This document shows, in pieces, positions 47,173-55,916 of a stretch of DNA of 64,000 nt. Source of the DNA: Candidatus Aminicenantes bacterium UBA6228. Its GTDB lineage: Bacteria; Acidobacteriota; Aminicenantia; Aminicenantales; Saccharicenantaceae. Location: assembly GCA_002441005.1 (NCBI GenBank), contig DJWO01000011.1, forward strand, positions 269,442-333,441, in the 5' to 3' direction. The position numbers were made by a program, and so were the translations under genes. The notes beneath the pieces were generated by a model that was given only the letters and a program-made list of their open reading frames with translations, was not told the DNA's origin and did not search any database. The stretch's first letter is position 1. The number at the start of each line of letters is the position of its first letter.

Positions 47173-47525
47173 ATATACCCGGACCCGGCACGAACAAGAA
47201 GCCGGGTCAAACACTTTGAAAAGCCTGCTCTGAATAGCTGGCTAACCCGAAGCTTCCTGAACTAATCTCGGGGCGCAGCCAAGCGAATAAAATCCTTCCG
47301 GTTGACACCCTGCGCCAAACCCACAAAGACAAGGTGGTCCATTTATAGCCCTGATAAAAAAGGTCAGCAATTCATTAATGAAAAAATTCGTTTTGGCCTT
47401 ATACAGTTGGTTAAATCTGCAGAAAGGCTTATTATAATTTTTTTAGAAACAACAAATAGCGGACGCTCCGAACAGGAAGTTTAAAAATTGACAAAAGGCA
47501 AGCTTTCTAAAGGAGGAGAGACTGA
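47173..47525. other. Gene-free gap with two inverted repeats
   Basis: This 353-base gap holds no convincing gene. An 8-bp perfect stem (47182-47189 GACCCGGC with 47201-47208 GCCGGGTC, 11-base loop) lies 9 bases after the moaD stop and may end that transcript, though no T run follows. A second inverted pair, GGCGCAG (47272-47278) and CTGCGCC (47310-47316), encloses about 30 bases. A 60-codon frame at 47302 has no ribosome site. No known riboswitch class (such as the Mo-cofactor motif) was recognised. Confidence 0.4.
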
Positions 47526-49136
47526 ATGAGAAACAAAGGATTTTTAATAACCGAGGCAGTCGAACCGGTTTTAATCGGCGGAGGTTTCAGGCCGGCTAGC
47601 TTTTCTGAGACCTTCCAGGCTTATAACCCGGCTACCGGTGAAAAATTGCCTCCTCTCTACCCTGTTTCCAGCTGGCGAGATCTGGAACTGGCCCTTAAAG
47701 AAAGCCACCAGCTGGTGCCTGAGCTGGCCTTAACCTCCCCGGAAAAACGGGCCAGATTCCTAAGTCTTTATGCTGACCTGCTGGAAAAACAAAGATTAGA
47801 AATAATCTCCAGAGCTTACCTCGAAACTGCCCTGCCGGCTGAAGCCAGGCTCAATCAGAGTGAGTTTCCCCGCCTGATCAATCAGCTGAGACAGGCGGCC
47901 GCAGCCTGTGAAGACAGAAGCTGGTGTCAGGCTACAATCGATACCAAATTAAATATCAGATCAAAATACGGGCCGCTTGGCGGAGTGGTGGTGATCTTCA
48001 GCCCTAATAATTTTCCTCTGGCTTTTAATGCCGTGGGCGGAAGTGATTTGGTTAGTGCCATAGCTACCGGTCACCCGGTCATTGGCAAAGCTCATCCCGG
48101 CCATCCCGGAACGACTAAACTTATGGCTGAGTGCCTGCTGGAAGCTCTGAGAGGCTCTGGCCTGCCCCTCTCGACTGTTCAGATGCTTTACCATTTTAGC
48201 TCTGATGACGGGTTCCGCTTGGTCAGTCAGCCCGAAGTAGCCGCCGTCGCCTTTACTGGCAGCAGGCCATCAGGCTTAAAATTAAAGGAAGCAGCCGACC
48301 GGGCTGGCAAACTATTTTATGGAGAAATGAGCAGTGTCAATCCAGTATTTTTCCTGCCGGATCTAATCAGGGAAAAAGCTGGTTTCCTGGCTTCCGAGCT
48401 TTTTGCTTCCTGCTCCTCGGGCAGCGGTCAATTCTGCACCAAGCCAGGGCTGGCTATTTTTATAGATGATGAAAACAGCCGTATCTTTCTGCGACATTTA
48501 AGGCAGGTCTATGCCGAGCCTCCTTCCGGCTATCTTCTCTCCCCGGCCGTCCAGCACAATTTAGCCGAAGCCATCGCCAGGTTAAAAGAGGCCGGAGCCG
48601 AGCTTCTAATTGGTGGTCAGCCTCTGCCAGGGCCGGGCTTTAGATTTGAGCCAACTCTTTTGGCCATATCGGGAGAACAATTTTTAAAAGAACCAGCCGC
48701 TTTTCAGACTGAAGCTTTTGGCACACTGGCTGTAGCCATTCTGGTTAAAGAGGCCAGTGAGATGATTAAAGTTGCCGAAAATCTCGAAGGCAATCTAACC
48801 GCTGCTATTTATTATTCAAGCTCTTCAACTGCAGATGAGAAACTTTATCGCCAATTAGAGCCAGTGGTGAGGCTAAAAGTCGGAAGGCTATTAAACAATA
48901 AAATGCCGACAGGTGTAGCCGTTTCACCGGCCATGCATCACGGCGGACCATATCCAGCGACCAATCATCCTGGATTTACTTCAGTCGGTATTCCGGCCTC
49001 TTTCCTGCGCTTGGCTGCCCGCCACTGTTACGATAATGTCTCTGATGAATATCTGCCGGAAGAGCTAAGAGCCAAAAACCCAACTGGCCGGATGTGGCGC
49101 CTGGTGGATGGCACCTGGACCACGGAAGATATTTAA
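47526..49136 (+). CDS. Aldehyde dehydrogenase, ketoglutarate-semialdehyde-type
   Basis: A 536-residue NAD(P)-dependent aldehyde dehydrogenase. The cofactor-binding region PNNFPLAFNAVGG and the GHPVIGKAHPGHPGT (Lys of the Rossmann site) lie near residues 157-195; the catalytic Glu is in FYGEMSSVNPVF near residue 275 and the catalytic Cys in GSGQFCTKPG near residue 307. The SSVNPVF motif and the long C-terminus are typical of the alpha-ketoglutarate semialdehyde / long-tail group rather than class 1 enzymes. An AAAGGAGGAG precedes the ATG. Following an AOR locus, it may handle the same aldehydes with a different electron carrier. Confidence 0.87.
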   Translation: MRNKGFLITEAVEPVLIGGGFRPASFSETFQAYNPATGEKLPPLYPVSSWRDLELALKESHQLVPELALTSPEKRARFLSLYADLLEKQRLEIISRAYLETALPAEARLNQSEFPRLINQLRQAAAACEDRSWCQATIDTKLNIRSKYGPLGGVVVIFSPNNFPLAFNAVGGSDLVSAIATGHPVIGKAHPGHPGTTKLMAECLLEALRGSGLPLSTVQMLYHFSSDDGFRLVSQPEVAAVAFTGSRPSGLKLKEAADRAGKLFYGEMSSVNPVFFLPDLIREKAGFLASELFASCSSGSGQFCTKPGLAIFIDDENSRIFLRHLRQVYAEPPSGYLLSPAVQHNLAEAIARLKEAGAELLIGGQPLPGPGFRFEPTLLAISGEQFLKEPAAFQTEAFGTLAVAILVKEASEMIKVAENLEGNLTAAIYYSSSSTADEKLYRQLEPVVRLKVGRLLNNKMPTGVAVSPAMHHGGPYPATNHPGFTSVGIPASFLRLAARHCYDNVSDEYLPEELRAKNPTGRMWRLVDGTWTTEDI

Positions 49137-49254
49137 AAAAAGCTGCCTTTGGCCCATAGCAAAAAAGAATTGTATTCTATAAGAAGTGGATTATTAGCAG
49201 GACAGATATATAGTTAATAGGCCGCCAGCCGACCAGAGAATTCAAAAAGAGTTC

Positions 49255-50616
49255 CTATTTTTCAAGGCCATAAGTTTTCATCTTATAGCTAAGTATTCTC
49301 TCAGTCAGGCCTAAAATCCTGGCGGCCTGGCTCTTGACTCCGTGAGATTTTTCCAGGGCTTTCTTAATTTCTCTAATCTCGAGCGATCTGACTTTTTCAG
49401 GCAGAGGCTTCGAACTCTCCAGATCCAGATCTTTTTCCGAGGTCATCTCCAGAAAAACCGGCAGATCTGACCTGGTAACGATTTCGTCTTCGGCAAAGAC
49501 CACCGCTCTCTCAATTATATTTTCAAGCTCTCTGACATTTCCCGGAAAATCGTGGTTCAAAATAATCTGCAGAGCCTCGGCGGATATTCCTCTGATCTTT
49601 TTTCCTTCGCGCTCGGCGTAGAGCCGAAGGAAATGGTCAATGAGGGGCAGAATATCTTCCTTTCTCTCCCTGAGAGGCGGAACATTTATCCTGATGACAT
49701 TCAGCCGGTAATATAAATCGCTTCTGAATTTTTCTTCGCTGACCAGCTTCTCCAGGTTTCTATTGGTGGCAGCAATAATCCTGACGTCTGCCCTAAGCGC
49801 TTTGGTCGAACCAAGCCGGTAAAACTCTTTATCCTGAAGAAAACGAAGCAACTTGACCTGGACCGAGGGTGACAGCTCACCTATTTCATCCAGAAAGAGT
49901 GTGCCCCCAGCAGCTGCTTCAAATTTACCAATTTTCCTTTCAGTCGCCCCCGTAAAAGCTCCTTTTTCGGATCCGAATAGTTCACTTTCAACCAGCGTCT
50001 CAGGTAAAGAAGGAATATTGATAGCCAGAAACGGGCCTGAGCTTCTTTTCGAAGAAAAATGAATCAGCCTGGCGATCAGGTCCTTGCCCGTACCTGTCTC
50101 GCCGGTGACCAGGACGGTGGCTTCACTCTGAGCGGCTCTGGAAATAAGCCTGGTTACTTCCTGCATAGCTGTTGAAACAAAAACAAAATTTTTAAAGCTG
50201 AACTTATCTTCAAGGCGACTTTTCAACTCATTGATTTCATGCTGAAGTTTAAACCGTTCTCTGGCTCTATCGAGGACCAGCAGGAATTTTTTAAAATCTA
50301 TCGGTTTAACGACATAGTCATAAGCGCCCTGCTTGATAGCTTCAACAGCCGTTTCAATTGAAGCAAAGGCCGTCACCATAATCGGTGTTATCAGAGGATT
50401 TCTGGCCAGGATATCTTTGATTAACTCCAGACCAGATTCCTGACCGAGCTTATAATCAACCACGGCTATTTCTACCGGCTTGTCATTAAGAAGTTCCAGA
50501 GCTTCTGACGGGGCTGAAGCTGAGATTACTTCATACCCTTCTCTCCGGAGATTTTTGGAGATAAGTTCCCTCTGAAGATCGTCATCCTCTACGACTAAAA
50601 TGACTCCCTTAGCCAC
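49255..50616 (-). CDS. Sigma-54-dependent response regulator (NtrC family)
   Basis: The start is a GTG at 50616 with AGGAGGGG just before it; a longer frame into the kinase gene is a read-through artefact. The 453 residues hold a receiver domain (VEDDDLQRELI acidic pair; VVDYKLG with the phospho-acceptor Asp near residue 52; MVTAFAS; VVKPID), an AAA+ domain (Walker A GETGTGKD, ELFGSEKGAFTGATERK with the sigma-54 contact GAFTGA, Walker B GGTLFLDEIGEL, SRDVREL-type sensor) and a C-terminal helix-turn-helix (KSQAARILGLTERILSYKMKTYGL). It activates transcription by sigma-54 polymerase after phosphorylation. It overlaps the kinase gene by 8 bases. The probable target promoter is at 54986. Confidence 0.95.
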   Translation of the reverse strand: MAKGVILVVEDDDLQRELISKNLRREGYEVISASAPSEALELLNDKPVEIAVVDYKLGQESGLELIKDILARNPLITPIMVTAFASIETAVEAIKQGAYDYVVKPIDFKKFLLVLDRARERFKLQHEINELKSRLEDKFSFKNFVFVSTAMQEVTRLISRAAQSEATVLVTGETGTGKDLIARLIHFSSKRSSGPFLAINIPSLPETLVESELFGSEKGAFTGATERKIGKFEAAAGGTLFLDEIGELSPSVQVKLLRFLQDKEFYRLGSTKALRADVRIIAATNRNLEKLVSEEKFRSDLYYRLNVIRINVPPLRERKEDILPLIDHFLRLYAEREGKKIRGISAEALQIILNHDFPGNVRELENIIERAVVFAEDEIVTRSDLPVFLEMTSEKDLDLESSKPLPEKVRSLEIREIKKALEKSHGVKSQAARILGLTERILSYKMKTYGLEK

Positions 50617-51862
50617 TTTCCCCTCCTGGCATTTCAACTTTAAAAATTGCTCCACCACCTGACCCGTTACTAAATGAAATCTTTCCACCGTGGGCGGTCA
50701 CAATTTTACGGGTCAGATAAAGTCCTATCCCGAAGCCAGAGCTTTTACTGCTGATAAACGGTTCAAAAATTTTTCCTGCCTGCGTCTCTTCGATACCTGA
50801 ACCAGAATCTTCTACTTCCAGAATAACTTTTTTCTTTCGAACATAGGTCTTCACACTGACCAGGCCTCCCTCCGGACTGGCTTCTATGGCATTTTTTAAA
50901 AGATTGGAAACTACCCGGCCAAAAAGCAACCGGTCAGCGGTTAGCTTTAATCCATCTTCGGCCTTTAGATCAATTTTCAGGTTTTTCTCTTCGGCCAGAT
51001 TTTCAAGTTCCTTAATTTCTTCCTCAATGACTGAACCTGCTTCGAACTTTTCCAGGGAAAGAGAAACCGGCTTTAAGGCTTCAGAGAAACTGTCAACAAT
51101 GCGGCCAATTTTCTCAACTTCATCCTTTCCTTTTTCCAGCTCTTGACTGATTTGGGAAATATTTAGAGACTGCCAGTATTCAAAAAGAAGAGCCAGGCTG
51201 TTCAGCGGATTTTTAATTTCATGAGCCACGCCAGAAGTATAAGCCGAGATTTCCTTAAATTTTTCTTTTTCTTCTGCCTGGCGAGCGGCTTCGGCCGCGG
51301 CCAGCTGGTAAGAGCGGTGCAGCCGGTAAAGTCCGGCAAAAATCAACAGGCCGGCCAGAGCCAGAGCGGATAAAATATACCAGAAGTTCCGTTTGGAGTA
51401 GGCCAGCAGGACGTCCAGGCTTTTTAGAGAATAACCAAGGTAAAAATAATATTTTCTCCCGTCAGCCGTAGTCAGAGCCGAATAATGATTAAAAATTTTT
51501 CCTTCTGGTGAATCAATAATCCATAATTCACCAGAAAGACGCTCTTTTTGGGAAAGTGGAAGATAGCCTTCAAACCGGGAAGTCCAGTCGATAACATTTT
51601 CCTGACCATCCAGGATAGCCATAAAATAGATGTCCTCAGTTGCCTGATAAGGAGTCAGAACTTCAGAAGCCGATAGTCCTCGCTCGAGCCCGGCCCGAAT
51701 GCTTTCCTTGAGTATCAGGGCAGTGGCTGACAGCTGGTCGCTGGCCAGTTCTTGCATTTTGGCTTGAATATATTGGCGGTTTAAATTAGAGAGCAGGGTA
51801 AAAAGCCCTACGACCAGCAGAAATGGAAGTATAAAAAAAAGCAGAAATTCCCTTTTTTTCAT
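50609..51862 (-). CDS. Membrane sensor histidine kinase
   Basis: The 417 residues comprise an N-terminal membrane segment (LLFFILPFLLVVGLFTLL, about 6-24), about 135 residues outside the cytoplasm that I do not recognise as a named sensor fold, a second membrane segment (LSALALAGLLIFAGLY, about 165-180), the HisKA box VAHEIKNPLNSLALLFEY (His near residue 216) and the ATPase domain (LKNAIEASPEGG N-box, DSGSGI G1, GFGIGLYLTRKIV G2). It phosphorylates the response regulator encoded by the next gene (8-base overlap). The design and envelope neighbours suggest detection of an outer signal, like the ZraS class. Confidence 0.93.
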   Translation of the reverse strand: MKKREFLLFFILPFLLVVGLFTLLSNLNRQYIQAKMQELASDQLSATALILKESIRAGLERGLSASEVLTPYQATEDIYFMAILDGQENVIDWTSRFEGYLPLSQKERLSGELWIIDSPEGKIFNHYSALTTADGRKYYFYLGYSLKSLDVLLAYSKRNFWYILSALALAGLLIFAGLYRLHRSYQLAAAEAARQAEEKEKFKEISAYTSGVAHEIKNPLNSLALLFEYWQSLNISQISQELEKGKDEVEKIGRIVDSFSEALKPVSLSLEKFEAGSVIEEEIKELENLAEEKNLKIDLKAEDGLKLTADRLLFGRVVSNLLKNAIEASPEGGLVSVKTYVRKKKVILEVEDSGSGIEETQAGKIFEPFISSKSSGFGIGLYLTRKIVTAHGGKISFSNGSGGGAIFKVEMPGGESG

Positions 51863-52104
51863 CTATTAACCTGCCTTATCCATAAAGCGAAAGCTGCCTC
51901 GGCGTTTTCAATTATCATTCATCATTAAATCGGGAAATGATAAGATTTTCTTGAATCGGTCCTTGTCCTTGAGTTCCCTCGAACATTATCCACCCGGCTC
52001 GATAATAAAACCGCTTTACCAGAATGATTGGCAATAGCCCGGGTAAATTCAAAAATCAGTATATAACATTTTCGCTCTGATCAAAAAGATACCTCAAACA
52101 AAGG

Positions 52105-52566
52105 TTATCCGCCTCTCTTTCTCTGTCGTCCCTGGCCGCCGCTCCAGGCCGGAAAACCGCGGCGATCCCTCAAAGTTATTGTCTGGTTTTGCAGCCTCAT
52201 TTCTCTGGCCATAATCAATTTTTTCTGTCCGCCGTCAACTTCAGCCAGAGAACCAATCAGTCTGATTTTTTCTCCTTGATGGAGGTCAACCTGAAAAAAC
52301 CAGGCTGGAGCTGTTTCCACTTCATAGATTTCACCCGAATTTTTGTCTTTAACTTGCAGAATCAAAAAACTGGCTCTCTTCTCATAACGCTGTTCAAACC
52401 GGATGTCCTCAATCTGGCCTTCAATAGTGATTTCCCGGTCAACATTATAATAGGGTAAACCCGGCCTGGCCTGAAGCCAGCCTGCCTGCATCTCGCCGGC
52501 CAAAAGGAAGAGCCCAAACATGGCCAGGATTATTATTGTTTTGATTTTGAAACGCTCAAGTTCCAT
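52105..52566 (-). CDS. Secreted protein of unknown function, OB-fold-like
   Basis: The 153 residues begin with a signal peptide (IKTIIILAMFGLFLLAGEMQA) and continue with a beta-rich part: DREITIEGQIEDIRFEQRYEKRASFLILQVKDKNSG, then GEKIRLIGSLAEVDGGQKKLIMAREM, the pattern of a small OB-like nucleic-acid- or ligand-binding fold found in periplasmic proteins. The C-terminus is rich in Gly and Arg. A GGAGGG site precedes the ATG. The gene overlaps the barrel gene's end by 34 bases. I do not recognise a named family. Confidence 0.6.
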   Translation of the reverse strand: MELERFKIKTIIILAMFGLFLLAGEMQAGWLQARPGLPYYNVDREITIEGQIEDIRFEQRYEKRASFLILQVKDKNSGEIYEVETAPAWFFQVDLHQGEKIRLIGSLAEVDGGQKKLIMAREMRLQNQTITLRDRRGFPAWSGGQGRQRKRGG

Positions 52567-53876
52567 TTAAGCCCTCCACTGATAAAATTTCCTGACCAGT
52601 CAAACCAGGGATCATTCGAAGCATTGCTGATATAAGCATAGGTAATAAAAAACGAAACTCTGGCCAGGTCGAGTTGAACCAGGGTACTAAGCTGATGCCG
52701 TTTGTCTTCTCTTCTGACCCCCAGACTAACACCTTCCAGGTCAAGGCTTTCCAGGCCAGGAAATTCCCGGTTTAAATAATTATACTGAATCTCGGCCTGC
52801 AGTCGATCAGTCAGATTGGCTGTTAATTTAGCATTCAGGCCAGTCCCCTGCCAGCTAAAAAGGTCTGAAGTTGGATTTTCCACACTATAATATTCATCGC
52901 TTGAACTGAACGGGTTTTCTCCCTTTAGATTCCACTGCTTCATTCCTCCCAGACTCAGGCCTACCCTGTCACCCAGGCCCTGAGCCAGAAGGCCGCTGAC
53001 TGTCACAATCTGGATGCTCCGCGGGTCAGTATAATAAACTGTTTGATACGGTATTCCTCGCAGGCTATAACTTCCTCCCTGCTTATAATTGTCGGCCGGA
53101 TGACCGTGTCCTCCACCTGGTCCACCCTGTTGAGCGACAAAAAAGCCAGAGGCCTGGTTAATAGAAAACAGGCTATGGACTGAAGTACTGCTTGAGATCG
53201 TAGCTACTGGTGCTGTCTCCTCCTCAATTATAGCGATTTCGCCAGGGTGATAAAAATATTTGTAACCATAACTGGCTTCAACTTTAACGGTTGTTCTGGT
53301 CTTAAAATAATGATCAAGTGACAGGTTAACCATCTCTGAAAAATAGTCAAATATACCCAGCTGGTAATGGCGATAGGTGCTTTGTGATTCAAGCCTTAAA
53401 ACTGTAGCCGGGGTCAAATAACTTTTAAAACTGGCGACAAGCTTTAAACCAGCATGATTAAAATTATTATACAGGTCACGGAAAAGGACACCTTGCCCTT
53501 CAGCGGCTAAATAAAAAGCGCTTTTAGACCCGGCCGGAATTAGATAATCAACCCCGAGCTGCCCTCCAATTGAGCTCAAGCCTGAATATTTATAAAGATA
53601 AATAAAATCCAGGCCACCGTAAAGAGATAGAGAACTGGAATCACCGCCGAAAGAGAGGTTGCCAGCTGTTAACCAATCAGAGACAGGTTGATAAGTCTGA
53701 AAAATGTTAGTGGTTGAATGCTGGACGAGAGAAAATTGGACAGTCCCGGCCTGAATTAGGACTGGTCTTAAAGAAATAAGGGCCAGCCAGATGACCGAAA
53801 AAAAGATATATTTACTCAGCTGGCGTTTGGGCCCTGTCTTTAACTTGATTCTTGATTTTATTCTAATTGGTTTCAT
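52533..53876 (-). CDS. Probable outer-membrane beta-barrel protein
   Basis: Start is taken at the ATG 53876, 8 bases after AGGAG; an ATG two codons earlier is too close to that site. About 447 residues. An N-terminal basic and hydrophobic segment (FFSVIWLALISLRPVLIQA) is a signal peptide. The rest consists of alternating hydrophobic/aromatic strands with short turns (TVQFSLVQHSTTNIFQ, SLSLYGGLDFIYLYKY, SFYITYAYI-type), ending LKWNLSVSKSKQ, consistent with a barrel of 14-18 strands. A loop is rich in His and Gly (QGGPGGGHGHPADNY), which might bind metal. It is in one unit with the next secreted protein, ahead of the two-component genes. Function unknown. Confidence 0.6.
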   Translation of the reverse strand: MKPIRIKSRIKLKTGPKRQLSKYIFFSVIWLALISLRPVLIQAGTVQFSLVQHSTTNIFQTYQPVSDWLTAGNLSFGGDSSSLSLYGGLDFIYLYKYSGLSSIGGQLGVDYLIPAGSKSAFYLAAEGQGVLFRDLYNNFNHAGLKLVASFKSYLTPATVLRLESQSTYRHYQLGIFDYFSEMVNLSLDHYFKTRTTVKVEASYGYKYFYHPGEIAIIEEETAPVATISSSTSVHSLFSINQASGFFVAQQGGPGGGHGHPADNYKQGGSYSLRGIPYQTVYYTDPRSIQIVTVSGLLAQGLGDRVGLSLGGMKQWNLKGENPFSSSDEYYSVENPTSDLFSWQGTGLNAKLTANLTDRLQAEIQYNYLNREFPGLESLDLEGVSLGVRREDKRHQLSTLVQLDLARVSFFITYAYISNASNDPWFDWSGNFISGGLKWNLSVSKSKQ

Positions 53877-53975
53877 ATTCATTCTCTCCTAATTCTCATA
53901 GCCCGGCTAAATTCTGGCCGCTTGAGACAAGCTTTACCGGCCTCTGTCATTTTAGCTTATAAGAGAACTATAAAA

Positions 53976-54014
53976 CAGGAAATTCAGGAGAGGCTCTCCC
54001 TCCCCTGAATTCCT
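53976..54014 (-). terminator. Terminator of the Gln/Glu-rich protein gene
   Basis: On the minus strand AGGAATTCAGG pairs with CCTGAATTTCCT (one bulged T), with a GC-rich inner part, and is followed by GTTTTATA. It lies about 60 bases after the stop at 54073, so the sigma-54 transcript may largely end here, before the barrel gene. Confidence 0.75.
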
Positions 54015-54072
54015 TTGTTTTCTACTGGCCTTCAGGCTGACTGAAGTTTCATCACTCAACATCTTTTAAACC

Positions 54073-54948
54073 CTATTTTTTGCCCTGGCGGCTGGCTTTG
54101 CCTTTGGGGCCTGTCCCATCACAAAACTGGCTGGTCAGGCTGGTCTGAGTCCGGAAGGAATTTCTGGATGCGGTCATATTTCCGGTCGCGTTTTTATTGG
54201 CCAGCATTTTCCCCTGGTTGCCTTGGGGAGAACTCTGATAGCCAGTTCCGTCTTTAGGAGCTGTCCAGTCTGGATCCTGGCAATTAGGAATCCCGTCACT
54301 ATCATGGTCACGGTAAAAATCATTTATCCCATCGCCGTTTTCATCGACAAAATAGGGACCAGTCTTAACTCTATTTCCTGGTCTGGACTGTTCCTTGGTT
54401 CTGACCTGAGTGGCATTTCTCTCTTCTTCTTTTGTCATCACCCTGTTCTGATTCTGCACTTTTTCCTCGTTTTTAATCTGGGCTTTTTCTTGATTGCCTT
54501 GGACATTAGTTAGATTATGTTCAATTTCTGGTTTGCCTGCTCCATCTTTATTAATGATGACCTCATTTTGAACAGCCTGGTTTTCCACCCGGTGTTGAAT
54601 CTGCAGCTGGTGCTGAGCTTCAATTTGTTCCTGATTTTTTACTTCGACTCTGTTCTGAATTTCATTTCTGACCTGAGTCTGAGATTGAGAATTAGCATTA
54701 GCCGCATTTTCTATTATTTTTTCAACATCTGTCCCAACCTGCTCCTTTTTTTGCTCCTTAGTTTGTTCCCGGGTTTGCTCCTTGACCTGCTCTGATACTT
54801 GCAGCTGTACCTGTTCTGTAGCCTGAACTTTAGCCTTTTCTTCGGTCTGGGCCTGCCCGGTATTCTCCTGGGCATAACTGAAGGAGAAGACCAGCATCAT
54901 GGCTAAAACACCCATTCCGACTGTCGTTAATAAATTTTTTATCCTCAT
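54073..54948 (-). CDS. Secreted Gln/Glu/Lys-rich protein with calcium-loop segment
   Basis: The ATG at 54948 follows AGGAGG; 291 residues. A signal peptide ends near SYAQE. From about residue 30 to 190 the sequence is low-complexity, built of EQ, QVK, NQ and KE stretches (VKEQTREQTKEQKKEQVG; VKNQEQIEAQHQLQIQHRVE), probably extended or coiled-coil. Around residues 195-225 DENGDGINDFYRDHDSDGIP carries two DxDxDG-like loops, as in thrombospondin type-3 calcium repeats. A C-terminal basic tail follows. A textbook sigma-54 promoter lies 38 bases upstream. I do not recognise a family; a cell-surface or periplasmic stress protein is a guess. Confidence 0.7.
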   Translation of the reverse strand: MRIKNLLTTVGMGVLAMMLVFSFSYAQENTGQAQTEEKAKVQATEQVQLQVSEQVKEQTREQTKEQKKEQVGTDVEKIIENAANANSQSQTQVRNEIQNRVEVKNQEQIEAQHQLQIQHRVENQAVQNEVIINKDGAGKPEIEHNLTNVQGNQEKAQIKNEEKVQNQNRVMTKEEERNATQVRTKEQSRPGNRVKTGPYFVDENGDGINDFYRDHDSDGIPNCQDPDWTAPKDGTGYQSSPQGNQGKMLANKNATGNMTASRNSFRTQTSLTSQFCDGTGPKGKASRQGKK

Positions 54949-54985
54949 GTTTGACCTCCTTATCATGAGTTTCACCCCTTATATA

Positions 54986-55001
54986 TGCAAGCAGCGTGCC
55001 A
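54986..55001 (-). promoter_or_regulatory. Sigma-54 promoter (-24/-12)
   Basis: On the minus strand TGGCACGCTGCTTGCA matches the sigma-54 consensus TGGCACG-N4-TTGCW at every defined base. The transcription start would be near 54975, leaving a leader of about 27 bases before the ATG at 54948. It requires an activator of the NtrC family, and one is encoded at 49255-50616 in the same region. Confidence 0.85.
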
Positions 55002-55056
55002 GACCTTAAGTGATTGATATTTAAAAGGTTATGGACTCAGAAGGAGTGCTTTCCCA

Positions 55057-55088
55057 GACATATTTGTCTCTGTCCCGACAATTTTGTC
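55057..55088. promoter_or_regulatory. Two tandem palindromes, likely activator sites
   Basis: Site 1 is GACATATTTGTC (55057-55068) and site 2 GACAATTTTGTC (55077-55088); the latter extends to CCGACAA-TT-TTGTCGG. Both are GACA-N4-TGTC and their centres are 20 bp apart, two helical turns. They lie about 88 and 108 bp upstream of the predicted sigma-54 start, where NtrC-type activators usually bind. They are also about 85-115 bp from the divergent ferredoxin gene and might act on it too. Confidence 0.65.
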
Positions 55089-55172
55089 GGTTGTAGATCA
55101 GCTGTTTAAATTTGAATCTTAAAAAATTCAGTGGTAATCTTTATTATGAACACTTAGAGGAGGTAAGGGATA

Positions 55173-55892
55173 ATGGGCAAAGTAAAAGATTCAAAATTGA
55201 CCATCCTGACTCTGGCCCCGCCGATTCTAACCAGAAGAGAGTTTCTCAAGAGTTCAGCTGTCAGTGGTTCTGCTATTTTAGTAAGTGCTTTGTTCATCAG
55301 CCGAGGCTCGGCTCAGGAGACCAGCCGTCCTCGCTATGCCATGATTCTGGTTGATTATAATAAATGCACCGGTTGCCGAACTTGCGAGACAGTTTGTTCT
55401 GCTTTCAACAACAAAGTTAAAGTTGGTGAGGAAGAGCTGCCAGGATTGGGGAATCCCTATCTTTCGAACATCAGAGTTCTGGCCTTCAATCCTGATGTTG
55501 ATATTCCTGTAGCCTGCTTAATGTGCCGGGATAATCCCTGTATCGAGGCCTGCCCGGTTGAACCTGATCCCAAAACTGGCAGAAAAGCTCTTTATCGTGA
55601 TGAGAAGACCCTGGCGATAAAAAATGATCTGGCCAGATGCATCGGCTGTCAGAGCTGCGCCGATGCCTGCCGGGCAAAAAGAGTGGGGGCAATTATTCCC
55701 AATCCACAAACAGGTAATCCAGAAAGAATGTGCACGCTGTGCGAAGGCGACCCACAGTGTGTCAAGTATTGCCCTTATGGTGCTCTGAGCTATGTAGTTG
55801 GCCAGATAGATGGCCGGCATTATGGTCTATCACCAGAGAAGATAGCCGAGAGATTGACTGAGCTCTGGTATTATTACCAGCCGGCCAGGTAA
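55173..55892 (+). CDS. Tat-exported ferredoxin with four 4Fe-4S clusters (AOR partner)
   Basis: The 239 residues begin with a twin-arginine signal (TRREFLKSSAVSGSAILVSALFI). Four Cys groups follow: CTGCRTCETVC (near residue 68), CLMCRDNPCIEACP (near 115), CIGCQSCADACR (near 155) and CTLCEGDPQCVKYCP (near 190), the DMSO-reductase/HybA/FdhB electron-transfer subunit pattern. AOR follows 24 bases on, so this is probably its electron acceptor. A Tat signal on the electron subunit, without one on the enzyme, raises the question of where the pair works; the signal may be an anchor or the enzyme may be carried with it. Confidence 0.88.
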   Translation: MGKVKDSKLTILTLAPPILTRREFLKSSAVSGSAILVSALFISRGSAQETSRPRYAMILVDYNKCTGCRTCETVCSAFNNKVKVGEEELPGLGNPYLSNIRVLAFNPDVDIPVACLMCRDNPCIEACPVEPDPKTGRKALYRDEKTLAIKNDLARCIGCQSCADACRAKRVGAIIPNPQTGNPERMCTLCEGDPQCVKYCPYGALSYVVGQIDGRHYGLSPEKIAERLTELWYYYQPAR

Positions 55893-55916
55893 AGGAAGGC
55901 AAGGGAGGAAGTCAAA

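Noticed and set aside
47302..47484. 60-codon frame between moaD and the aldehyde dehydrogenase gene
   Set aside because: No ribosome site, no recognised motif, and it covers an inverted repeat.
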